Shown here: positions 6,172 through 13,572 of the stretch, piece by piece
Layout of the letters: every line of letters starts with the position of its first letter
How positions within the stretch are numbered: the first letter of the stretch is position 1
DNA from: Lentisphaerota bacterium
Lineage (GTDB): Bacteria; Verrucomicrobiota; Lentisphaeria; Victivallales; GWF2-50-93
Assembly (NCBI GenBank): GCA_025360875.1
Contig: JANYBI010000312.1
Span: 1 to 17,440, forward strand
Direction of reading: 5' to 3'
Length of the DNA stretch: 17,440 bases
The notes under the pieces: generated by a model
Databases searched by the model: none
Told to the model about the DNA's origin: nothing
Seen by the model: only the letters and a program-made list of their open reading frames with translations
Made by a program: the position numbers and the translations under genes

Positions 6172-6211
6172 CAAACTTTCGAACTCCCGCATTTCCGAAC
6201 TTTCGAACTTC
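6172..6211. repeat. Five tandem 8-bp units (CGAACTTT type), second copy
   Basis: The units are CAAACTTT, CGAACTCC, CGCATTTC, CGAACTTT and CGAACTTC. Bases 6175-6212 equal 3899-3936 in 36 of 38 positions and in the same orientation. Both copies sit just past the stop codon of a minus-strand gene (18 and 36 bp). Confidence 0.75.
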
Positions 6212-6232
6212 CTCTGTCCTCTGTCTTCTGAC
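6212..6232. repeat. Three tandem 7-bp units (CTCTGTC type)
   Basis: CTCTGTC twice, then TTCTGAC. This is the reverse-complement family of the array at 5996-6030, so the convergent intergenic region is bounded by inverted copies. Confidence 0.65.
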
Positions 6233-6247
6233 TCCTTCTTCAAATCC

Positions 6248-6901
6248 CTACCTCTTCCATTCGAATCCGACTGTGTCGAGGAATGTGCGGGCGATGACGG
6301 CATGTCCGATCTGGTTGGGATGGACACGGTCCCAGGCGATTGCGGCCGAATGGCAGTTTTTCAAAAGGGAATCGAATGCCGCCTGCGTGTCGCCAAACAG
6401 AGTCTTTCTCTTCATGGCTATCTTTTTAACCACAGCGCTATATTCATCCATTCTGGCGCGCATCGCATCGTTACGACTGGTCTCGATGTAATAAGGTGTC
6501 ATCAGCACCACGCCTTTTGTCCGGCGGAGTGTTTCGGTTACGAGCTTGTCAAGCGTCTTCTCATACACGTCGAGCTGGACATGCTGCTCTTTCATCAGCG
6601 GCACATCGAACTGGCGCCATACGTCGTTTATGCCGATCATGATTGAAACCCAGTCCGGTTTCAAATCCAGCACATCGCGTTTCCAGCGGTCCTTGAGGCT
6701 CAGCACGTTGTTGCCGCTGCATCCGACGTTGACAATGCGGATTCCGTAGTCAGGATAGGTTGCGCCTATCAGAGCCGCCACGATGTTCACATAGCCTCTG
6801 CCAAGCGGATCGAACAGCCCCTCGGCTATCGGCTGGGCACGTCCGCAGTCAGTAACAGAATCCCCGATCATGACAAGTTTGCTGCCAGGTTTTATCTTCA
6901 T
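6248..6901 (-). CDS. SGNH/GDSL hydrolase (esterase-like)
   Basis: 217 aa with all blocks of the SGNH-hydrolase family: GDSVTD (13-18, nucleophile S15), NVGCSGN (58-64, oxyanion glycine), GIND (90-93, oxyanion N92) and DRVHPN (191-196, catalytic D191 and H194). The 13-residue run MKIKPGSKLVMIG before the nucleophile and the absence of a hydrophobic leader point to a cytoplasmic enzyme. Close relatives are carbohydrate O-acetyl esterases and lysophospholipase-like esterases, so removal of acyl groups from imported sugars is the likeliest role; this is an inference. The ATG at 6901-6899 has GGAGG about 9 bases upstream (6915-6911), partly inside a strong hairpin. It is downstream of the M6 protease gene on the same strand but separated from it by a terminator, so it probably has its own promoter. 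Confidence 0.92.
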   Translation of the reverse strand: MKIKPGSKLVMIGDSVTDCGRAQPIAEGLFDPLGRGYVNIVAALIGATYPDYGIRIVNVGCSGNNVLSLKDRWKRDVLDLKPDWVSIMIGINDVWRQFDVPLMKEQHVQLDVYEKTLDKLVTETLRRTKGVVLMTPYYIETSRNDAMRARMDEYSAVVKKIAMKRKTLFGDTQAAFDSLLKNCHSAAIAWDRVHPNQIGHAVIARTFLDTVGFEWKR

Positions 6902-6912
6902 GCGCTGAATCC

Positions 6913-6947
6913 TCCGTATTATTTTTGATTCTCAAAAATAATACGGA
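6913..6947 (-). promoter_or_regulatory. 16-bp-stem hairpin overlapping the SGNH ribosome site
   Basis: Bases 6913-6928 pair perfectly with 6932-6947 around a 3-base loop. On the minus-strand mRNA the 3' arm ends in CGGA, which is the start of the GGAGG ribosome site (6915-6911). Folding would hide part of that site. It lies between the protease terminator and the hydrolase start. It may be translational control or simply a palindromic repeat; no T-run follows it. Confidence 0.5.
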
Positions 6948-6974
6948 ATCCCGATTTTTAAAGAGGGGGAAGCA

Positions 6975-7000
6975 AAAGGGCTGTCCGGAGACAGCCCTTT
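6975..7000 (-). terminator. Intrinsic terminator of the M6 protease gene
   Basis: Perfect 11-bp stem AAAGGGCTGTC / GACAGCCCTTT with a 4-base loop, starting 32 bp after the protease stop codon. On the minus strand it is followed by TTTTGCTT, a modest T-tract. Confidence 0.75.
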
Positions 7001-7031
7001 GTATAATAATGCAAAAGCTGGAAAGACTACC

Positions 7032-10000
7032 CTACTTCACAGTAGCGGTTGAGAGCACATTTATAATTCTTCCGCTGTCGGTTGTGATTGTGGACTTCCG
7101 GGTAAGGACATCTGTATATTTGGTCCCGTCGACTACGGCACCCTGTGTGCCAGCTGCGAATTTCGCAAGTATGTCAAACTGTTCCAGGGCAATCAGAGAA
7201 ATATTGTAATCATTGTCCCCTGCTGCGGTATTGCTGTTGAGCGCCACAATGGCGATGATTCCTGTTTTTCCTGAAAGGATGTCCGTCTTTTGCGAATCAC
7301 CGATTATTTTTCGATTCCAAAGGTTGTTTGCGACCGTGGGCATCTGTCCGGAAGCAACATGTACTACGAACGGAACTGCCGACAAGGCCGATGTCGTGGT
7401 CGTATCGTTTCCAACGCCAACGCCTTCTACACCGTAGAAGAACAAGTACAAGCCATTATCAAGCTTTCCGACGAGCTGTGTGTCGTCATTTGCTTTCAAA
7501 AGAGTACTGTCGATCCACATAGTCTCGTATTTATCTCCGGGAGTTATAGTTCCTGATGCGTTCCATCCATTTCGGATTTCCAGGAAGTCCTGGAGGCCTA
7601 TGACGTCAGTCTGGGATGCCACGGCCACTGGTGTGGCCCTGAGATACGCGGCATAATCGAAGAAATTGTTTGAATCGAGGCATCCTTTCCTCGTGGCGAC
7701 CGTATGGCTCGCAGTGCCCTTGGCGGCATCAGGCATCGTATTGAAGAAGAAGTCGAAGGTGTGCTCGCCTTCGGAAGTGATCTTGGCGGTATATGTGAAT
7801 ATGCCTTTGGTGTCGGTTTTTGTCAGGGAGCTTGTCAGTCCGGTAAACGGATTTCTCGCCAGGACTACCATGTTCGGGATTCCTATATTGTCCTTATCAA
7901 CGACAAGACCCTTGAACGTAGCGGTGAACGGAACCGCAAGATCATTTGCAGGCACCTGTGTCAGGATAATGTCAGTTACCGCATAGCAGTTTGCTGTGAG
8001 TGTGACATTCGAGTATGCAGTAGTTGCGTAGAGCAGGAAATACCAGGTCCCGGGCGCAGGATTGCTGACAGTCATTATTTCAGAGGTGGCGTTTTCAACG
8101 CCTTTAGCGGTGTATGACGACTTTGTCGGGAAGTTTGCGAACTTCGCAAACAGGTCGCAGTCGTTGTTCTTTGCAGATGAAGTTCCTGAAAGGGTTGCTA
8201 CAAGTCTTGTAGTGCCAATCGGGACATCGATTGAGAAATATTTGGTGGCGCCCGGGGTTGCGGCTTCCTGCGGATCAGATGGTGTTCCATCAACTAGTCC
8301 TGTAGCAGTCGCATTGTAGCTTCCATAGGCCATTCCTGCCTTGCTGGAGAGGCTGAAATCGCTGTCATATTTGTAAACTATGGGTGTTCCTGTTCCGTAC
8401 TTGGCCTTAACCCTGTAATAATAGGGTTTGCCGTATAGGGCCGTAGGATCATCAACGGAGGTCGCAGCGATCTTTGTAAAAGTCGCGTCATTATCCAATA
8501 GCGCAACGTCGGTATAACGATAGACATCGTATGAAACAGCTCCGATAACAGCGGGCCAGGTTATTGTTATCTTGTTGGAATATGTTCCATAGCTGGCAGA
8601 AACTGAGGCAGGTCCCTTTTTGGCGAGATAGCCGCTGTCTCTGTTGCTTATGATACCGAACCCAGTAGTATTTTTCGGCACGATCCAATAATAGAAGACT
8701 ATTGGCGGCTGGAGTGTATCACTGCCGAAATCGTCATAGAAGAGGGCGTTCGTTTCCGCAATCGGAATATCTACGCCTGGAACCGGCGGAGCGGCATTTG
8801 GGTCAAGGGAGCGGAATATGGCATATGACGTAGCGTTTGGCACCAATTTCCAAGTCAGGCGGATCTTATCAAAATATGTGCCATCAGACGCCACGACGGC
8901 GGCGGGAACCGATGGAGTTTTGGACACCCAGCCGGCATCAGCTTTGCTTAACAGGCTGGGACCTTTGGAATTCTTCGCCCTGGCGGAATAGTAGTAGGTC
9001 GTACCAGCCTCAGCGGAACTGTCCTCGAAGATGCAATCTGTCGTAACGCCGAAAGGAGATGCCAAATCTGGCAGGACAGCAGGATCCGTTACCCTGAACA
9101 CCTCGTAGCTTGTAGCTGAGGTTACTACGGGCCATGTGACAATTACCCTGTCCTCATATGTGCCGTCCGTAGCTGTTACCTTGGGAGCTGCAGGCAAAGC
9201 AGTGATATTGCTGAATTTTGCCATAAGGGAAACGCCGCTGTAGTTCGTAACTCCGTAGAGGTATATGAACCAGTCGCCCGTGGGGAGAGGGGTGCCGCTT
9301 ATTTGCACAAATTCATTGGTGCTTGAGTGTATGGATTTTTTGATCAGAGTACCGTCAGGTTTGACAATATTCAGATCGCAGTCGCCTGTACCGCCGGAAA
9401 CAGTTACTTCGAGAAGTGTCTGGAGAGCATCAAGAGGTGCGATCTTGAAAGTTTTCAGGGAGCCTGCGGTTTCGCTTATCAACGTAATTGCTTTTCCATT
9501 TGGCAGAACGACAACTCCGGATGTCGTATTTGTCCCATAGGCATAGTCACTGAATTCCCCGGCTCCGAACGCATTTATAGCCCTTACCCAGTAGTAGTAA
9601 TGGTATTCTCCGGCAGCGGTGAATACATCCGAATAGATGGAGTTAATTGCGTCTATGGTATCCAGCTTGAATGCAAGGCCGACATCGTTCACATCCGAGC
9701 GCCAGATTTCATAGTTAGTGGAATCAGGTACCGCAGTCCATGACATTCTAATCCTGTCGGTTCTTACAGGCGGGGATGACAATATGGCAAACCCTTCGGC
9801 TTTTCCCGGCAAATCTGTTCCATATGTGGCAAGGAGAGAAACTCCGGCATAATCGTCGTACGCGTAAACCATTATGTACCAGGTTCCGGCTTTGGGGTCG
9901 GGTATGGTGATGGATTCATCTGTGCCGGGACCTGTTGACTTTGCATAATACTCTGCAAGAGTTGGAGCCGCAGCAAATCTCGTATAGATGTCGCAGTCAC

Positions 10001-13000
10001 CTGTTCCGCCGCTTGTAGATATCATGAGAGAGGTCATCGAAGCCGGTACTGTGATTTTATACATTTTCATGTTGCCCTTGGTATCCGTCAGGGGTGTTTC
10101 AGGGACATTGTTTGCCACAACCACAGGCAATACGGTAATGAAGTTTGCGGTGACTGTCGCATCGCTGTAAATTGTAACGTTTGTGTTTGCAGATTCAGCA
10201 TCTTGAACTACTGCCTCGCCTAATACGCTCCAGCCAGCAAAAAAGCTTCCGGGATTTGCTGTCGCAGTTATTGCAGTCGGAGTATTAACATTGATTGTTG
10301 AACTTACAGGAGTCACTGTCCCATCTCCAGCCGCAGCCATTGTCAGGGCAACAGTGTTGCTGTTGTAATCGAAATTTGCAGTGACTGTCCCATCACCGGT
10401 ATATGTGATGCTCGTACTTTGCTTTGTCGGATCCGCTATGGTAATCAGACCGATGCTTGTCCAATTGATAAAATGGCTATTGGCTTTTGGAATCGCGGTA
10501 ATGTTATTCTTCCCAAAAGCTTCGACATATGTTATGCCGGAAGGATTCGTAGTTCCGGGACCGACATTTGTAATAAGGATGCTATAGTCATTGTCAAGTA
10601 TGGTGACCAGCACATTATAATCACCCTCGTCAGTGCCAAGGCGGGCAACAGTGGCATTGCTCAACTCCACGTTAAAAAATTCAGTCCCTTCAGCCATCAC
10701 GTCATTCAATATGGTGATTTCGAAAGTCTGTGGGGCTGCAAATCCCGACGGCCACGTAAGAACGCCGGATTTTGCAATAAAATCCTTTCCGCCTTCGGCT
10801 GTGCCATCGATTGTGGAATATGTTACGGTGACCGTACCATCGATACCTCCGATTCTGTCAACAGTGAATTTGGCGGTGGTATCATATTCGTTCACAATAA
10901 GATCTTTTGTCCTGAATTTAAGTACGCCGGGATTGATTCCTTTTCCCGTCAATGTGAACGTATACGGATTCATTCCGTCAACATTGTTTGCGATAGTTAC
11001 TGTAGCTGTCCTATTGCCGACATCGATTGGTGTGAAGGTTATCTGGAAATCCGTGCTGGCGCCGCCTGCAATCGGAGATGAAGGTATGACGGCGACTGAG
11101 AAATCTGCGGCATTGGCGCCGGAAATTACAACTTTGTTGACATCGAGGGCGGCGAGAATCAGGTTCAGGCCTCCGGTATTGTTAATGGAATAAGTATATG
11201 TGAGCGTATGTGTGAGTGAAACCGGATCAGTGGATACCTGTCCGAAATCCGTATTATTCGTAATAGAAGGAAGCACGGAACCATTTTCAATCAAAACCCC
11301 ATTGCCTTTGACTTCAATGTTGGGATCCGTCGCCTGTCCCTGTACTGTGAATGTGTATGGGTTCTTTCCGGTGACATTGTTGGCGATGGTGATCGTGGCC
11401 GTCCTAATGCCGGCAGCGCTGGGTGTGATAGTTATTTGGAAATCTGTGCTATTGCCGGCATTGACTGGTGATGTCGGCAGAACGGTGACGGAGAAATCTG
11501 CGGCATTGGCTCCGCCAATTATGACTTTGGGCGTTGAAGTAAGGTACAAAGGAAGATCGCCGGTATTGTAAATAGTAAAAGTTTTAGAGAGTGAACCGAC
11601 AACTGATGTACCAAAATCCGTATTGTTATCAGCAGAAACAGTCACGGCGCCATTTTCAATTACAATACCATTGCCCTTGACGGTGATATCCGGGAAAGGA
11701 TCTTCATTGCTCGTGTAATAGGACATGGAGTTTCCGGAAATGGTTATGTTTTTCATGACCATGCCGGACCGAGAACCATTCCACCAGTGTGCGTTAGGAT
11801 TAGAGGTGTCGTCATCCAAAACGTTGGTATAGCTTGCTGCAGAATTGCCAGCGTAATAGAGATCATTCGCATCGCCCGAGTTCACATTATGTTCAAAGTG
11901 CCACAGATTGTCGGCCTGAACGAGGGTTACTTCATAATTTGCGTGTGTCGCATTGGGGACAAGGCTCGGATTGTCCCGGTCTCCCAGTTCGTCTACATGC
12001 CAGACGGCGATACCCGAAGCGGGCAGGCCGGCTTCTATACTTTTACTCCGGTTTTCAACAAGGAAGTATTCGGTCGGAACGCCCGGCTTCACATAACGAT
12101 ATATATGGTTCTTTCCTGTTCCTACGGTCACGCTTGCTGTAATTTTTGAAGAGCTTGTCAGTTCGGTAGTTGTCGTCCATCCCGCCGCATACTTAAGATA
12201 TGCACAGACATGGGCCGGGTTCTTGTCGAACACGCCAACCTCGCCAGAACCCATTATGCAGAAATCGCCGGCTCCTCCAACTGAATTATATGTATAGTCA
12301 TAGAGGTCAGGGAAATCGCAGAGCATGTGCCCGTTCTCATGGCAGAAAGTCGCGATTGATAGCGAAGATCCTATATTGGAGAGCTGATACCTGAATACTT
12401 TCATGCCGTTGGGCGAGAGCTCCTGCGCGCCGACTTCAGACAAGGCCCATGAATGTGGCCACAACCCATACTGCCATGTGTCACCGTTGTCGCCGGCATA
12501 GAACACATTGGTACATAGGATATTGCCACCTGAGTCGGTGGTAAGATCTGCAAATGTCGGAAGGATCTCTGTTGCGTAATTCGGCAGAGCTTTCATTATG
12601 TTTAAGGCATCCTTGATCAGCAAGTTGGCATTGGTTCCATTGTTTATCGATGTATTATTATAATAGCTTTTCGGGTGCAGGGAATTGGGGATGCGGATAT
12701 AGGCTGTTACAACGTTCGTGTAGGTTAAAAGGCCGTCTGAGTTGTTATAGAAAAATTGCTTTACCGACCCGTTATTGCCATAATCCGTGAAATTGTCACC
12801 ATTGCAGAAATCTACAATAGACGCCTTGGGAATTGTTGCCACGTCATCATCAAAATCTATCAGAAGACATAATCCCTTCTTGACACCTAAAGTGGGCTCC
12901 GATGGAGGCGCCATCTGGATTCCATTGGGTGGGACCCTGCCAGCATTCAGGTGCGCAGCCTTCAGAGCTTTCCAGTTCTTGCTGACCTCCATCTGCTTGT

Positions 13001-13457
13001 CCCACTTCTCGAAGCGTTCCTGGGCTTCCTTCCTGGTCGTTTCAAGGCTTTTTCGCAAGTGTTTGTCCAGGCCAATTGCAGCTGGGTCGCCTTTTCCGAC
13101 CTCCAAGCCCGAGGAAATCAAAGTGCTTCCATCATCTGACTTTGCGGCATAATAGTAGGTCTTGGTCGCAGGATCGAAGATCACGGTATAACCATCAGGG
13201 GTCTCAAAAACAGAGGTGAACTCATCGCCCTGTCCAAACAGATCGATAGAAGTACCGTCTTGCAGGTTTAATTTAAACTTCTTGGCAAACGGCGCAGCTG
13301 ACATCGAGCTGGCGACGAATACCAATATCAGAGAAATGCAAACAGTCATCCTGCTCGCATCCTTCATCGAGAAATTCCAGGACTTGAACCAGTTCCCGCA
13401 AATCAGATTACGGGTATTCCGGTCAAATCTTGAAATAGAAAATAAACGGTATGGCAT
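7032..13457 (-). CDS. Secreted M6-family metalloprotease, giant multidomain mosaic
   Basis: 2141 aa. The ATG at 13457 has a strong AAGGAGG 5 bases upstream; it gives a long n-region before the hydrophobic signal core (38-50), with likely cleavage after SMSAA (55). Residues 56-190 resemble the InhA-type propeptide (GDEFTSVFETPDGYTV). The catalytic domain spans about 190-436, with zinc motif HENGH (373-377) followed by FPDLYDY and GDFCIMGSG (397-405), the pattern of M6 (immune inhibitor A) proteases. Then, in approximate order: jelly-roll part (440-585), two ASPM/SPD-2/Hydin-like modules (590-709, 713-840), Calx-beta (845-957), two InlB-like repeats (958-1027, 1035-1106), PPC (1108-1212), FN3 (1218-1310), PPC (1313-1416), three FN3-like (1422-1705), PPC (1718-1825), carboxypeptidase-regulatory-like (1840-1920), and an unrecognised end (1925-2141). 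No sorting motif was seen. A secreted protein-degrading role is likely; the modules probably bind substrate or surface. Confidence 0.9.
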   Translation of the reverse strand: MPYRLFSISRFDRNTRNLICGNWFKSWNFSMKDASRMTVCISLILVFVASSMSAAPFAKKFKLNLQDGTSIDLFGQGDEFTSVFETPDGYTVIFDPATKTYYYAAKSDDGSTLISSGLEVGKGDPAAIGLDKHLRKSLETTRKEAQERFEKWDKQMEVSKNWKALKAAHLNAGRVPPNGIQMAPPSEPTLGVKKGLCLLIDFDDDVATIPKASIVDFCNGDNFTDYGNNGSVKQFFYNNSDGLLTYTNVVTAYIRIPNSLHPKSYYNNTSINNGTNANLLIKDALNIMKALPNYATEILPTFADLTTDSGGNILCTNVFYAGDNGDTWQYGLWPHSWALSEVGAQELSPNGMKVFRYQLSNIGSSLSIATFCHENGHMLCDFPDLYDYTYNSVGGAGDFCIMGSGEVGVFDKNPAHVCAYLKYAAGWTTTTELTSSSKITASVTVGTGKNHIYRYVKPGVPTEYFLVENRSKSIEAGLPASGIAVWHVDELGDRDNPSLVPNATHANYEVTLVQADNLWHFEHNVNSGDANDLYYAGNSAASYTNVLDDDTSNPNAHWWNGSRSGMVMKNITISGNSMSYYTSNEDPFPDITVKGNGIVIENGAVTVSADNNTDFGTSVVGSLSKTFTIYNTGDLPLYLTSTPKVIIGGANAADFSVTVLPTSPVNAGNSTDFQITITPSAAGIRTATITIANNVTGKNPYTFTVQGQATDPNIEVKGNGVLIENGSVLPSITNNTDFGQVSTDPVSLTHTLTYTYSINNTGGLNLILAALDVNKVVISGANAADFSVAVIPSSPIAGGASTDFQITFTPIDVGNRTATVTIANNVDGMNPYTFTLTGKGINPGVLKFRTKDLIVNEYDTTAKFTVDRIGGIDGTVTVTYSTIDGTAEGGKDFIAKSGVLTWPSGFAAPQTFEITILNDVMAEGTEFFNVELSNATVARLGTDEGDYNVLVTILDNDYSILITNVGPGTTNPSGITYVEAFGKNNITAIPKANSHFINWTSIGLITIADPTKQSTSITYTGDGTVTANFDYNSNTVALTMAAAGDGTVTPVSSTINVNTPTAITATANPGSFFAGWSVLGEAVVQDAESANTNVTIYSDATVTANFITVLPVVVANNVPETPLTDTKGNMKMYKITVPASMTSLMISTSGGTGDCDIYTRFAAAPTLAEYYAKSTGPGTDESITIPDPKAGTWYIMVYAYDDYAGVSLLATYGTDLPGKAEGFAILSSPPVRTDRIRMSWTAVPDSTNYEIWRSDVNDVGLAFKLDTIDAINSIYSDVFTAAGEYHYYYWVRAINAFGAGEFSDYAYGTNTTSGVVVLPNGKAITLISETAGSLKTFKIAPLDALQTLLEVTVSGGTGDCDLNIVKPDGTLIKKSIHSSTNEFVQISGTPLPTGDWFIYLYGVTNYSGVSLMAKFSNITALPAAPKVTATDGTYEDRVIVTWPVVTSATSYEVFRVTDPAVLPDLASPFGVTTDCIFEDSSAEAGTTYYYSARAKNSKGPSLLSKADAGWVSKTPSVPAAVVASDGTYFDKIRLTWKLVPNATSYAIFRSLDPNAAPPVPGVDIPIAETNALFYDDFGSDTLQPPIVFYYWIVPKNTTGFGIISNRDSGYLAKKGPASVSASYGTYSNKITITWPAVIGAVSYDVYRYTDVALLDNDATFTKIAATSVDDPTALYGKPYYYRVKAKYGTGTPIVYKYDSDFSLSSKAGMAYGSYNATATGLVDGTPSDPQEAATPGATKYFSIDVPIGTTRLVATLSGTSSAKNNDCDLFAKFANFPTKSSYTAKGVENATSEIMTVSNPAPGTWYFLLYATTAYSNVTLTANCYAVTDIILTQVPANDLAVPFTATFKGLVVDKDNIGIPNMVVLARNPFTGLTSSLTKTDTKGIFTYTAKITSEGEHTFDFFFNTMPDAAKGTASHTVATRKGCLDSNNFFDYAAYLRATPVAVASQTDVIGLQDFLEIRNGWNASGTITPGDKYETMWIDSTLLKANDDTQLVGKLDNGLYLFFYGVEGVGVGNDTTTTSALSAVPFVVHVASGQMPTVANNLWNRKIIGDSQKTDILSGKTGIIAIVALNSNTAAGDNDYNISLIALEQFDILAKFAAGTQGAVVDGTKYTDVLTRKSTITTDSGRIINVLSTATVK
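10938..11690 (-). repeat. Tandem duplication of the ASPM/SPD-2/Hydin-like module within the protease gene
   Basis: Residues 590-709 and 713-840 share long near-identical stretches, for example GANAADFSV, STDFQIT, the NRTATV/IRTATI strand, TIANNV and NPYTFT. Identity is clearly higher than for the PPC or FN3 copies in the same protein, which implies a more recent duplication. Confidence 0.8.
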
Positions 13458-13461
13458 CTTT

Positions 13462-13468
13462 CCTCCTT
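13462..13468 (-). promoter_or_regulatory. Strong ribosome binding site that decides the protease start
   Basis: AAGGAGG on the minus strand ends 4 bases before the ATG at 13457. The alternative ATG at 13367, which would give a conventional-length signal peptide, has only a weak GGAA about 9 bases upstream. Confidence 0.7.
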
Positions 13469-13478
13469 ATGGGCATTA

Positions 13479-13495
13479 TGACGGTTATTCCGTCA
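13479..13495 (-). other. Small hairpin in the gap between the two giant genes
   Basis: TGACGG-TTATT-CCGTCA is a 6-bp perfect stem. A second 5-bp stem (CCTGC-TATG-GCAGG) lies at 13512-13525. Neither has a T-run on the minus strand, so a strong terminator between the two giant genes is not evident and read-through is possible. Confidence 0.4.
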
Positions 13496-13572
13496 AATCC
13501 AATATGTTTGACCTGCTATGGCAGGGCTATGTTTCATATGACAATATCTCAATTTCGCCAAGACGATGAACT

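Larger units (their letters stand above)
6031..6247. other. Convergent intergenic region
   Basis: The 217 bp between the AraC array and the SGNH gene stop contain no gene. They hold a short hairpin (6085-6100), the 8-bp tandem array shared with 3899-3936, and a 7-bp array (6212-6232). No hairpin with a T-run was found, so the two converging genes lack a recognisable intrinsic terminator. Confidence 0.6.

Noticed and set aside
6913..6947. Hairpin as a terminator of the protease gene
   Set aside because: It has no T-run on the minus strand and lies beyond a better terminator at 6975-7000; its position over the SGNH ribosome site is the more notable property.
9210..10136. PPC domains as evidence for a separate serine protease gene
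   Set aside because: They are in frame within the single 2141-codon gene, and no serine-protease catalytic motifs are present; PPC domains also accompany metalloproteases.
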